From NCBI RefSeq assembly GCF_021044625.1, contig NZ_CP087999.1, forward strand, positions 2,373,001 to 2,437,000: a DNA stretch of 64,000 nucleotides, read 5' to 3'. This document shows, piece by piece, positions 1-8,054 of the stretch. The notes under the pieces are model-generated. The model was not told where the DNA came from. It was given only the letters and a program-made list of their open reading frames with translations, and ran no database searches. A program made the translations under genes and the position numbers. This DNA is from Geomonas sp. RF6. Its GTDB lineage: Bacteria > Desulfobacterota > Desulfuromonadia > Geobacterales > Geobacteraceae. Numbering within the stretch: the first letter of the stretch is position 1; each line of letters begins with the position of its first letter.

Positions 1-1202
1 AGCTCAGAAAGGCGAAGGAGGAGGCGGAGACCGCGAACTGTGCCAAGAGCACCTTCCTCGCGAACATGAGTCACGAGATCCGCACCCCCATGAACGGAAT
101 AGTGGGGATGACGGAGCTTCTGAAGATGACGGAGCTCAGCGAAGAGCAGGCGGAGTACGTGGAGGCGCTCGGCGAGTCGGGAAACAACCTCCTGGACCTG
201 ATAAACGACGTCCTCGATCTTTCGAAAATCGAGGCGCACAAGGTGAGGATCGAGCTGGCCGAGCTGAATCTGAAGCGGTGCATTGAGGACGTCATCCTGA
301 CGCAGAGATCGCTGATAAGCGGGAAAGGACTCACCGTAGCGGTGCAGATCGACCCGAAGATCCCCCCCGTACTGGTGGGGGACCAGCTGCGGCTGAAGCA
401 GATCATCCTGAACCTCCTGGGGAACGCCATAAAGTTCACCTCGCAAGGGGGAATCACCATCTCGGCACAGACCGTGGTGCGCTCGAAGCAGGAAGTGACC
501 GTCTCGATCTCGGTGCGCGACACCGGTATCGGCATCTCCCCTGAATCGATGAACCGCATCTTCGAGCCGTTCTCCCAGGAGGACAGCTCTGTCACGCGCA
601 ACTATGGCGGTACCGGGCTGGGGCTGAGCATCAGCATGCGGCTCGCGCAACTGATGCGCGGGCAGATCTCGGTGGAGAGCGAGCGGGGGGAAGGAAGCTC
701 CTTCACCCTCACCCTCCCGTTCATTCCGGGGCAGACCCCCCCGGCAGAAGGGAAGAAGGCGTGTCCCCCCATCGTGTGGCAGGGGGCGCCCCTCAAGGTA
801 CTTCTGGCAGACGATAACGACATCAATATAAACCTGGCACGGTCTCTTTTGACGCAGCTGGGGCACGAGGTGGTGGCGGCGGTGAACGGGAAAGATTGCC
901 TGGTGGCGCTGAAGAACTCCTCCTTCGACCTGGTGCTGATGGACATCCAGATGCCGGTACTGAACGGCAGGGACGCGCTCCAGGCGATACGCGGGATCGA
1001 GAAGAACACGGCCCTTCATCAGCCGGTCATCGCCGTCACCGCCTACGCGCTGCGCGGGGACGAGGAACGCTTCCTGGAGGACGGCTTCGACGGCTACCTC
1101 TCGAAGCCGTTCAAGCCACAGGAGCTCATCAAGGAGATGCAGCGGGTCATGGAGAAGTTCCCGCCGGCAGAAAGGGGCGGCCGAAAGGGCGCGAATGCGT
1201 GA
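1..1202 (+). CDS. Hybrid sensor histidine kinase, 3' part (truncated by window start)
   Basis: The reading frame is open from base 3, so the gene begins upstream of the window and its sensor part is missing. The visible part starts in a coiled stretch leading into a HisKA box with the phospho-accepting His in [12 protein letters not shown]. An ATPase domain follows, with N box (NLLGNAIKF), DTGIGI and [10 protein letters not shown]. The C-terminal receiver has its phospho-Asp in LMDIQMP and the conserved Lys in LSKPFKP. The expected role is autophosphorylation on His and transfer to its own receiver. A separate single-domain regulator lies 60 bp downstream and may belong to the same pathway. 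The input signal cannot be judged from this fragment. Confidence 0.93.
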   Translation, partial: LRKAKEEAETANCAKSTFLANMSHEIRTPMNGIVGMTELLKMTELSEEQAEYVEALGESGNNLLDLINDVLDLSKIEAHKVRIELAELNLKRCIEDVILTQRSLISGKGLTVAVQIDPKIPPVLVGDQLRLKQIILNLLGNAIKFTSQGGITISAQTVVRSKQEVTVSISVRDTGIGISPESMNRIFEPFSQEDSSVTRNYGGTGLGLSISMRLAQLMRGQISVESERGEGSSFTLTLPFIPGQTPPAEGKKACPPIVWQGAPLKVLLADDNDININLARSLLTQLGHEVVAAVNGKDCLVALKNSSFDLVLMDIQMPVLNGRDALQAIRGIEKNTALHQPVIAVTAYALRGDEERFLEDGFDGYLSKPFKPQELIKEMQRVMEKFPPAERGGRKGANA

Positions 1203-1262
1203 GCTACCGAGAAAGAGAATGTGCACCACTGCTGCACTTACCGGTATATGTGAGGACCGACT

Positions 1263-1658
1263 ATGAAATCGTTGATTGTAGAGGACGACAAGATATCCGG
1301 CCAGGTGCTGGAAAAGATGATGTCCAGGCATGGCAGCTACGACATCGTGATGAACGGAAAGGATGCACAGCTCCTTTTCGAGAGGGCGCTCCAGTCGGGG
1401 GAGCGCTACGACCTCGTCCTGATGGACATCATGGTGCCGGAGGTAGACGGACTGCAGGCGGTCTTGGCGATCCGGAAGGCGGAGGCGCGCATGCAGATTC
1501 AGCTGGCCGAGCGGGTGAAGGTGATCATGACCACCGCTCTCGATGATCCCCGCACGATCATGAAGGCGCTGTACGAGTGCGACGCCGACTCCTACCTGGT
1601 GAAGCCGATCAGGCTGCAGAAGCTCGAGGAGGAGCTGCGCACCCTCGGCCTCTTCTGA
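1263..1658 (+). CDS. CheY-like single-domain response regulator
   Basis: This 131-residue protein is a lone receiver domain without an output domain. Visible landmarks are the acidic pair in IVEDDK near the N-terminus, the phospho-Asp in LMDIMVP, a Thr in MTTAL, and the conserved Lys in LVKPI. The start follows a GAGGA ribosome-binding site about 6 bases upstream. It lies 60 bp after a hybrid histidine kinase on the same strand, so the two probably form one signalling unit. With no output domain it must act by protein contact, as CheY or a phosphorelay intermediate does. The target is unknown. Confidence 0.88.
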   Translation: MKSLIVEDDKISGQVLEKMMSRHGSYDIVMNGKDAQLLFERALQSGERYDLVLMDIMVPEVDGLQAVLAIRKAEARMQIQLAERVKVIMTTALDDPRTIMKALYECDADSYLVKPIRLQKLEEELRTLGLF

Positions 1659-1835
1659 CCTCCCTTTCGTCGAATCACAGCCACCCGTCCCTCCCGGTGC
1701 TCCCGCTTTGGCGCGCGATTTGCCTGAGGTCTTCCCGCTGGAGTAGAATGAGGAAGAGCGCTTCGACGTGACATCTCTCCCGTGGACAGTGTCGCCCCCG
1801 GGTCGTCGCGTCGGGCCAGGATGAAGGAGGAGACG

Positions 1836-2873
1836 ATGGCTACCTTCAAGGGAACGGTGGAAGGCTCGAGGAGGGGCGGTCCCGGTTATCTGCCGAAGCA
1901 GGAGGGTGAGATTTCCTTCCCGTACGACCGCACCGCATTGCTCGTGATAGACCCGGTGAACGACCTCCTCTCGGAGGGAGGCGCCGGTTGGGATATGACG
2001 AAAAAGACGGTGACCATGAACAACGTCATCGGTCACCTGAAGGGCGCGATCGAGGGGGCGCGACGCTGCGGTATCCCCGTCATTTTCGGCCCCATGGCCT
2101 ACACGGAGGAGGACTACACCGAAGGGCAGCTGCACAGGAGAAGCGGCATCAACCGCCTCATGTACGAGAGGAGGATGTTCCTCGCCGGGAGCTGGGGTGC
2201 GGACTTTCACCACGACCTGCAACCGAAGGACTCGGAGATCGTTCTGGAACCGCACAAGGGGATCGACGTTTTCGAGACTGACCTCCCCGAACACCTGGAG
2301 CGCCTTGGCGTGACCCATCTCGTGATCTGCGGGATGATCGCAAACCTCTGCTGCGAGTCCACGGGGCGCAGGGCGATGGAGGGGGGCTACGACGTCACCT
2401 TCATATCGGACGCCATCGGCGCCTCCAGCATCGCGGCGTATGAGGCCGCGATCCACGTGAACTACCCCCTGATAGCGAACGCCGTTATCACTACCGACGA
2501 GTTTCTCGCCGGCTTCCGGAGCGCAAGAGGAAGGCGGGTGGACGTGCAGGCCGGCGACAGGGTCTTCGGCTCCGACCACGGGGAGATCGGCTTCGTGGAC
2601 GAGGTGTACGGCGACTCCGGCGAGATGGAGGCCCATCTGCTGATCCCGCGCGGCATCTTTACCCACCACGACCTGTACATCCCGCTGGAAGCGGTGGTGA
2701 AGCGTGCCGGTCGGGAGGTCTTCATAAACATCCCGAAGGCCGCGCTGATCCACATGGGGTGGGGGAAACCGCCGTGGCGCACGGCGCGGAGGAGAAAGCT
2801 CGGTCCGCCGGGCGCCGCCGTCGAACGCCTGTACGGCTCCCGCTCTCCCGGCGGGACCGTGACGGGTTTTTGA
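1836..2873 (+). CDS. Isochorismatase-family hydrolase with C-terminal PRC-barrel-like domain
   Basis: This 345-residue protein has a cysteine-hydrolase (isochorismatase/nicotinamidase) fold in residues 30-225. The family triad is visible as Asp39 (LLVIDPVND), Lys141 (EPHKGID) and Cys172 (ANLCCEST). Residues from about 235 form a separate domain (VQAGDRVFGSDHGEIGFVDE, then DLYIPLEAV) resembling PRC-barrel/DUF2171 modules. That is unusual, as most family members are 180-220 residues. The chosen ATG has a strong GGAGGAG ribosome-binding site; an in-frame ATG 54 bp upstream lacks one. The substrate is unknown, since the family includes nicotinamidases, N-carbamoylsarcosine amidases and isochorismatases. 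Confidence 0.85.
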   Translation: MATFKGTVEGSRRGGPGYLPKQEGEISFPYDRTALLVIDPVNDLLSEGGAGWDMTKKTVTMNNVIGHLKGAIEGARRCGIPVIFGPMAYTEEDYTEGQLHRRSGINRLMYERRMFLAGSWGADFHHDLQPKDSEIVLEPHKGIDVFETDLPEHLERLGVTHLVICGMIANLCCESTGRRAMEGGYDVTFISDAIGASSIAAYEAAIHVNYPLIANAVITTDEFLAGFRSARGRRVDVQAGDRVFGSDHGEIGFVDEVYGDSGEMEAHLLIPRGIFTHHDLYIPLEAVVKRAGREVFINIPKAALIHMGWGKPPWRTARRRKLGPPGAAVERLYGSRSPGGTVTGF

Positions 2874-2878
2874 CTTTC

Positions 2879-2898
2879 AGCGCCATGAGAGTGGCGCT
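2879..2898 (+). terminator. Short hairpin after the isochorismatase gene
   Basis: A 7-bp perfect stem (agcgcca/tggcgct) with a 6-base loop begins 5 bases after the stop codon. No long T run follows, so it may only assist the stronger terminator further downstream. Confidence 0.4.
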
Positions 2899-2950
2899 TT
2901 CGAGTGTGGAAGGTCCCCCCAGGAAACGGAGCCCGAGCTTCAAGGAATGG

Positions 2951-2979
2951 CCGGGTCAGGAATGGCCCGGTCTTTTTTT
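2951..2979 (+). terminator. Rho-independent terminator
   Basis: A 7-bp G+C-rich stem (ccgggtc/ggcccgg, with one G-U pair) and a 6-base loop are followed by tc and seven T. It lies between the isochorismatase-type gene and the next plus-strand gene and should end the upstream transcript. Confidence 0.75.
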
Positions 2980-3172
2980 GTCTGCGTTACCGGCTGATTT
3001 CGTTGATTAATCTATGCAAACGGTTCTCCTTCTCCTCCGCGCGGAGCTGCCCCGCCCCTTTTAGGCACACCGGTTGCAATCCTCCAATCCGGAACCGCTC
3101 GGTACACGATGGTTCCCTTTTTTTCCACTGGAATGGCAGTACCCAGGCCGAAAGGGCTGTAGAGGAGGCGCG

Positions 3173-4288
3173 GTGAGCACACGAGAAGTCAGTCACAGGA
3201 GTTCGTACCGGCAGGAGGAGACGCGGGCACCGTACTCGCCGGGGTGGAAGGTCCCGGAAGAGACCGGAGGGGTGGCGACGGTGGAGCAGCAGCTCGCGGA
3301 GGCGAGGTTTCTGGTGGACTTCTGCCGCGCCATCTATGGCGAACGCGACCCCAAAGTGGTATGTGCCATTGCCGCTCAAGCGCTCTACGACTACTTCGGA
3401 TACCGGCTGGCCCAGTTCTCCTTTGTGGATGGGGAGCTCGAGAGTGTTTTCTTCATGCCGAGACGGAAAGGGGAAGGGCGCGGCTCCTGCGATGTCTCTC
3501 CTGTGGAACTCCCGTTGCTGAAAAAGAGGCGCTTTTCCCTTGCCGGGAGCGGGGGTGACTCCGGCTTCGACATCACGGTGCGCTTCCCGATGGGGCTCGG
3601 CCAACTCCGCATCGTCGAGGTGGAGCAGGAAACCCGCGAGGCCTCCGCAGAGTTTTTGCAGCGGATTGCCGACTGCCTTGCGATGGCCCTCGACACCGCA
3701 ATCGAGCACAGCCGGCTGCAGGAGCTTTCGCTACGCGACCCGATGACGGGGCTCCTGAACCGGAGGGCCTTTGAGGATCTCCTCGACATCGAGGAAGAGC
3801 GACGTGACTCCCCGCCGTTGTCGGTGCTGATGATCGATATAGATGATTTCAAGTCCGTGAACGACCGCTTCGGGCATCCTGCAGGTGACGAAGTCATTTC
3901 GTCCGTGGGGAAGGCTATCGTGGAGGCGCTGCGCGGGGCGGACCTGGCGGCCCGCTACGGTGGCGAGGAATTTGCGGTCCTTCTGCCGGCGACCGTGGTG
4001 AAGGACGCCTATTCGGTGGCGGAGCGCCTGCGGTCGCGGATAGCTGCCCTGGCCTTTGATTTTTGCGGGGAGCGGCTGGAAGTCACCGCGAGCCTCGGGG
4101 TGGCGAACCGCACCGTGAAGGAAGATTGCAGCGTGCGGGAGCTTTTGGGGTTAGCGGACCAGGCACTGTACGAGGCAAAAAGACGCGGGAAGAACAGGAC
4201 GCTGATTCAGGACCCTTCCGCGGAAAAAGAAGGAAACGTGCGGCACAGCCGGAAAGGGAGCCATCCGTCGGTTTCCGGAACGTTATAG
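3173..4288 (+). CDS. Diguanylate cyclase with GAF-like N-terminal domain
   Basis: This 371-residue protein is predicted to make cyclic di-GMP. The C-terminal half is a GGDEF domain with active-site GGEEF at about residues 263-267. The inhibitory RxxD site (RGAD) sits exactly five residues before it, so product inhibition is expected. Residues 35-190 look like a degenerate GAF/sensory module; there is no membrane segment. The preferred start is the GTG behind GAGGAGG; an in-frame ATG 99 bp earlier would add a basic, unlikely peptide and has no good ribosome-binding site. It is preceded by an intrinsic terminator, so it is probably transcribed alone. Confidence 0.9.
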   Translation: MSTREVSHRSSYRQEETRAPYSPGWKVPEETGGVATVEQQLAEARFLVDFCRAIYGERDPKVVCAIAAQALYDYFGYRLAQFSFVDGELESVFFMPRRKGEGRGSCDVSPVELPLLKKRRFSLAGSGGDSGFDITVRFPMGLGQLRIVEVEQETREASAEFLQRIADCLAMALDTAIEHSRLQELSLRDPMTGLLNRRAFEDLLDIEEERRDSPPLSVLMIDIDDFKSVNDRFGHPAGDEVISSVGKAIVEALRGADLAARYGGEEFAVLLPATVVKDAYSVAERLRSRIAALAFDFCGERLEVTASLGVANRTVKEDCSVRELLGLADQALYEAKRRGKNRTLIQDPSAEKEGNVRHSRKGSHPSVSGTL

Positions 4289-4345
4289 AGGAAGGTCCCC
4301 GCGGCCCCTCCCTTTCAAGTGAGCGTCGGGGTGGCGGATGGTCCA

Positions 4346-4444
4346 TGTAGGCCGGGATAAGCCGCCAGGCGTTCCCGGCGGTCCACCAAGGCGCAGCCGC
4401 GCGGCAGCAAATGCCGGAAACGCTACCGCTTATTCCGGCCTACA
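4346..4444. repeat. REP-like inverted pair (BIME-like)
   Basis: Two copies of a REP-like palindromic unit face each other. The left copy begins tgtaggccgggataagc. The right copy ends gcttattccggcctaca, its near-perfect reverse complement. Each copy contains an inner GCGTT..CCGG arm. The pair sits between convergent genes (diguanylate cyclase and NlpC/P60 peptidase), a typical place for REP/BIME elements. Confidence 0.7.
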
Positions 4445-4491
4445 ATGCCCGCGCTCCTAACACGATTCCCTACCTTCAGGTCCCCGAAGAT

Positions 4492-5205
4492 CTACGCCAC
4501 CCGCCTCGCTCCCAGATATCTCGCCTTGAAATAGTCCGTGTTCATATCCGACACCGTCACCTCACCCTGGTGCGACGACGCGTGCATCATCTTTCCATTC
4601 CCGAGATAGATCCCGACGTGCGAGGGGTACGACGCATACGTCCTGAAGAAGACGAGATCCCCTTCCTTCAGATCCCCCGGCTCCACGTCCGCCCCCATCT
4701 TTATCTGCTCCCGCGCAGTGCGGGGGAGCCTGATGTTGTGCTCCCGGAATACCTGTTGGACAAAACTGGAGCAGTCGATCCCCTCCTGGCTCTCGCCGCC
4801 GAAGAGGTAGGGAATGCCGAGGAATTGCGAGGCGGTGCGAGTGATGGCGGAGGTATCGCTATCTTGCGCCGTCCCCTCGGCGGGACGGGCCAGCATTGGG
4901 GGAGCCTGCGCCTCACGCGGTGCGATCTCCGCAAAGCGCGCCAGACCCTTGAGAACCGCGGAGAGGGTGGGGCTCGCCACAGAATCCGACCCCCGACTCT
5001 CTCCCGTCAGCGCCAGGGAGTTCTGCATCATCTCGATGCGCAGAAGCTCCGCTGCGATCTCTTCATCCTTCACCGGAGCCTCACTCCCTTCTGTCGCAAG
5101 GCGCGCAAGGAGGTTCTCGAAGGAGGCGCGGCTGGCGGTTTTTCCCGAGGCAGGGTGAATGGCGCGGCCAAGGGGCATGGTGCTCTGCAGGGGATCGATC
5201 GACAT
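4492..5205 (-). CDS. NlpC/P60 family cell-wall peptidase
   Basis: This 237-residue protein has a C-terminal NlpC/P60 domain (about residues 120-237). Its catalytic Cys145 is in GIDCSSFVQQVF and its His196 in YPSHVGIYLG, followed by NGKMMHAS. Such enzymes cleave gamma-D-glutamyl-meso-diaminopimelate or related peptidoglycan bonds. Residues 1-115 are polar with no signal peptide or lipobox, which is odd for a wall enzyme. The start follows AGAGGAGAAAG. It is monocistronic and faces the diguanylate cyclase gene across a REP-like pair. Export by a non-Sec route is possible but only inferred. Confidence 0.88.
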   Translation of the reverse strand: MSIDPLQSTMPLGRAIHPASGKTASRASFENLLARLATEGSEAPVKDEEIAAELLRIEMMQNSLALTGESRGSDSVASPTLSAVLKGLARFAEIAPREAQAPPMLARPAEGTAQDSDTSAITRTASQFLGIPYLFGGESQEGIDCSSFVQQVFREHNIRLPRTAREQIKMGADVEPGDLKEGDLVFFRTYASYPSHVGIYLGNGKMMHASSHQGEVTVSDMNTDYFKARYLGARRVA

Positions 5206-5473
5206 CTTTCTCCTCTGTGGGGATCAGAATGGGCAGTGATTTGACGCTTTAAGTCAATGAGCCGACGCAAAAAGGGACTCCGTCGACAGCACCTTTTCCG
5301 CCGCGGGCGCCGGTTCTCAGGCTCTCCGGACGTGGCTTAGGCTCGTTTTCCGGGGGAAAAGCGCGCCTCCTGCCTGTCCCCGGGATCTGGAGGGCCGTCC
5401 ATGAGGATGCACGGAGGACATGCAGCTCCCCCCGGAACTGCAACTTGCGCTCCAATGCCACACCCCCTGCACA
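5206..5473. other. Intergenic region without recognised gene
   Basis: This divergent space between the NlpC/P60 gene (minus) and the PAS-GGDEF gene (plus) should carry the promoter of the minus-strand gene. I saw no convincing -35/-10 pair for it, no small gene and no RNA motif. Confidence 0.5.
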
Positions 5474-5503
5474 TTGCCATATAAAGGGGCTACGCCTTAT
5501 AAT
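5474..5503 (+). promoter_or_regulatory. Sigma70-type promoter of the PAS-GGDEF gene
   Basis: A TTGCCA box is followed by an 18-base spacer and a perfect TATAAT box. It ends 40 bases before the ATG of the PAS-diguanylate cyclase gene. Confidence 0.65.
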
Positions 5504-5543
5504 TTCCATATGGCTGGACGGTGGTGCCATCGGGGGAAGCGTC

Positions 5544-6512
5544 ATGACGGAAAGTGACGAGCTGGCGGCGAGAAACAAACAGCTGGAGAGCCAGATAGCG
5601 GAGCTCAAGAGCAGGGAGGAGGTGCTGCGCAAGCTCGCGGCGGCGGTGGAGCACAGCCCCATCTCTGTCATGATCACCGACGTGAGCGGCAGGATCGAGT
5701 ACGTCAACCTCAAGTTCTGCGAGGTCACCGGCTACTCCCTGACGGAGGTTATCGGCCACAACCCGCGTATCTTGAAGGGGGACGCCCTGCCGGAGCAGTT
5801 CTACCGCGAGATGTGGACGACCATCCTCTCCGGGCGGGAGTGGCACGGCGAATTTCACAATCGAAACAAGGACGGGAGCTACGTGTGGGAGCTCGCGTCG
5901 ATCTCCCCTATCATGGATCCGTCCGGGGTGATAACGCATTTCGTGGGGGTAAAGGAGGACATAAGCGAGCTGAAGAGGCTGCAGAAGGAGTTGGGGCAGA
6001 TGGCCCACTCCGACAGGCTCACCGGGCTCCCGAACCGGGCGCTCTTTTTCGACCGTCTTGAACAGGCGTTGATACATGCGCGGCGAAAGAGGAGCCGCTT
6101 TGCCCTCCTTTTCCTCGACCTCGACGGCTTCAAGGCGATCAATGATACCCACGGCCATCAGGCAGGGGACGAGCTGCTGCAGGCTGTGGCACACCGTCTC
6201 ACCTTCTGCGTGCGTGAGTCCGACACCGTTGCCCGCATGGGGGGAGACGAGTTCATCATCATCCTCGGCGACATCAACCATTGGGAGGAGCCGGGGCTGG
6301 TGGCGCGCAAGGTACTGGAGGCATTCAGCTCCCCCTTCCACATCGGAGAGATCACCTGCACGGTGGGGGTCTCCATAGGGATCAGCGTCTTTCCCGACGA
6401 CGCCGAGGACGCGAACAAGCTCATCTCCAAAGCCGATTTCGCCATGTACGAGGCGAAACGGAGCGGGAAGAACAACTTCAGGTACAGCTCCATGGAATAC
6501 AGGAGACGCTGA
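5544..6512 (+). CDS. PAS-domain diguanylate cyclase
   Basis: This 322-residue soluble protein starts with a short coiled coil (residues 5-35). A PAS domain (about 37-150, with IEYVNLKFCEVTGYS) and PAC tail (VGVKEDISELKRL) follow, then a GGDEF domain. The active site is MGGDEF near residue 235 and the RxxD inhibitory site (RESD) is in the correct position, so it should be an active, product-inhibited cyclic di-GMP synthase. The ATG lies behind GGGGGAAG. A clear TTGCCA-N18-TATAAT promoter is close upstream. The PAS domain resembles the first PAS domain of the histidine kinase at 8055-9995. The ligand is unknown. Confidence 0.92.
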   Translation: MTESDELAARNKQLESQIAELKSREEVLRKLAAAVEHSPISVMITDVSGRIEYVNLKFCEVTGYSLTEVIGHNPRILKGDALPEQFYREMWTTILSGREWHGEFHNRNKDGSYVWELASISPIMDPSGVITHFVGVKEDISELKRLQKELGQMAHSDRLTGLPNRALFFDRLEQALIHARRKRSRFALLFLDLDGFKAINDTHGHQAGDELLQAVAHRLTFCVRESDTVARMGGDEFIIILGDINHWEEPGLVARKVLEAFSSPFHIGEITCTVGVSIGISVFPDDAEDANKLISKADFAMYEAKRSGKNNFRYSSMEYRRR

Positions 6513-6583
6513 CACCCCCTCCCACCCGTCGGGAGTCCTCGAATCCATACATGCGTCCGCCTCCCCGCGTGCTCCGGGCATTC

Positions 6584-6611
6584 TTGACAAGCATGCGCCA
6601 TTGGTAATGAT
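6584..6611 (+). promoter_or_regulatory. Candidate promoter of the aldo/keto reductase gene
   Basis: A perfect TTGACA is followed after 16 bases by AATGAT (4 of 6 matches to TATAAT). It is 50 bases upstream of the reductase start codon. Confidence 0.45.
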
Positions 6612-6660
6612 TGGAGCGGAAAGGTACCTATCTTCCCGGCAGATAAAAGGAGTGATCGCT

Positions 6661-7677
6661 ATGGAAATGGAAGGGGGACTCACCCGGCGGGAACTGCTGG
6701 CGGCGGCCGCTGCCTTGACCGTATCATCCATCTTTCCTGAGCCGATTCTCGCGGCACTCCGGGACCAGGACATGCCGTACCGGACGCTCGGGCGTACCGG
6801 TGAGAAGGTATCCGTCATCGGTCTCGGTGGCTTCCACATCGGCAAGCAGGAGGATGAGAAAGAAAGTATCAGGATCATCCGCACCGCCATAGACAGCGGC
6901 ATCAACTTCATGGACAACTGCTGGGACTACAACAACGGCGCCAGCGAAGAGCGGATGGGGAAGGCGCTGGAGGGCGCGCGGCAGAAGGTCTTTCTCATGT
7001 CGAAGATAGACGGGCGGGACAAGGCGACCGCGGCGAAGCAGATAGAGGAGTCGCTGCGGCGGCTCCGTACCGATCGCATCGACCTCATGCAGCTCCACGA
7101 GGTGATCCGTGATTCCGACGCGGAGAAGGCGTTCCGACCCGGGGGCGCGATGGAGGCGCTCCTGGAGGCGAAGAAGGCGGGGAAGGTCCGCTACATAGGC
7201 TTCACAGGGCACAAGAGCCCCGCAATCCATCTGAAGATGCTGGAAACCGCCTTCAGCCACGGGTTCACCTTCGACACCGTGCAGTTGCCGCTAAACGTGA
7301 TGGACGCTCACTTCGACAGCTTCGAAAAGAAGGTGCTCCCGGTCCTCCTGAAGCACAAAATCGGGGTCCTGGGGATGAAGTCGATGGGGGACGGGATACT
7401 TCTGCAAAGCAAGGTGGTGACGCCCGTTGAATGCCTCCACTACGCCATGAGCCTTCCCACCAGTGTGGTGATAACCGGCTGCGACTCGGTGCCCATTCTG
7501 CAGCAGGCGCTGAAGGCAGCCCGCGGTTTCAAGCCGCTGAAGGAGGCCGAGGTGGTCGCGCTCCTGTCGCGCACCGCGAAAGCGGCAAAGGACGGTGCGT
7601 TCGAAAAGTACAAGACCTCACGCGACTTCGACGGCACATATCATAACCCGGAGTGGTTGGGGCCGAAAGGGGCTTGA
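6661..7677 (+). CDS. Aldo/keto reductase with Tat-type signal
   Basis: This 338-residue protein is an NAD(P)H-dependent aldo/keto reductase. The family tetrad can be placed as Asp and Tyr in NFMDNCWDYNNG, Lys in LMSKIDG and His in LMQLHEV. The nucleotide-binding end is represented by ITGCDSVPILQQAL. The N-terminus reads LTRRELLAAAAALTVSSIF, a twin-arginine-like signal followed by a hydrophobic stretch, suggesting export in folded form. The chosen ATG follows AAAGGAG; a start 60 bp upstream would bury the signal. The family often has Fe-S-bearing relatives, but no ferredoxin-type Cys cluster is seen here. The substrate is unknown. Confidence 0.88.
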   Translation: MEMEGGLTRRELLAAAAALTVSSIFPEPILAALRDQDMPYRTLGRTGEKVSVIGLGGFHIGKQEDEKESIRIIRTAIDSGINFMDNCWDYNNGASEERMGKALEGARQKVFLMSKIDGRDKATAAKQIEESLRRLRTDRIDLMQLHEVIRDSDAEKAFRPGGAMEALLEAKKAGKVRYIGFTGHKSPAIHLKMLETAFSHGFTFDTVQLPLNVMDAHFDSFEKKVLPVLLKHKIGVLGMKSMGDGILLQSKVVTPVECLHYAMSLPTSVVITGCDSVPILQQALKAARGFKPLKEAEVVALLSRTAKAAKDGAFEKYKTSRDFDGTYHNPEWLGPKGA

Positions 7678-7710
7678 GAGCGCGATGAGCGTACCGTGCG
7701 GGCGCGGGCG

Positions 7711-7757
7711 CCGGAGCGCAGGCATCATTGCCTGGGTTGGCGGCGCAGCCGCCATAG
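7711..7757. repeat. Dispersed repeat, family D, partial copy
   Basis: The stretch ggagcgcaggcatc..ttgcctg followed by ggcggcgcagccgcca matches the left half of the element at 35083-35179. The right half, with its terminal inverted repeat, is missing here. Confidence 0.6.
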
Positions 7758-7788
7758 CATTTCGGCGCATCACATATGGACGAAACAG

Positions 7789-7823
7789 AAACGCCCTCTT
7801 CCCCGCCGGGAGAGGGCGCGTTT
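7789..7823 (+). terminator. Probable terminator hairpin after the aldo/keto reductase
   Basis: An 11-base left arm (aaacgccctct) pairs with agagggcg..ttt, with a 2-base bulge, around an 11-base loop. The T run is short. It lies 110 bases after the reductase stop codon. Confidence 0.45.
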
Positions 7824-7877
7824 GTATCGGTTCATCCTAGGACGGCGCGCTTTTCTCTAGTAGAACAGGAGCCTGGG

Positions 7878-7982
7878 CGTCCCCTCCCTTTCAAGGGGAG
7901 GGACAGGGTGGGGATGGGGTACAGGTTGAAGAGCGCCGCCCCCATCCCCCTCCTGTCCTCCCCCTTGAAAGGGGAGGGACGC
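7878..7982. repeat. Dispersed inverted-repeat element, family A
   Basis: A 43-base arm beginning cgtcccctccctttcaaggg is followed after 19 bases by a 42-base inverted arm. The whole 105-bp element can fold into one long hairpin. Near-identical copies occur at 56972-57075 (complete) and 22229-22271 (one arm). It fills the gap between convergent genes. Confidence 0.85.
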
Positions 7983-8054
7983 GCTGCCGACTGCCCGGCG
8001 CAATCCTCGTCCAGTAATTCCGGATCAACCTTCTAGTCGGCTGCTTCTCATGCT

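Noticed and set aside
5206-5243. TAAAGCGT and GCCCATTC before the NlpC/P60 gene as a sigma28 promoter
   Set aside because: The spacing is 9 rather than 11 bases and the -10 box matches poorly.
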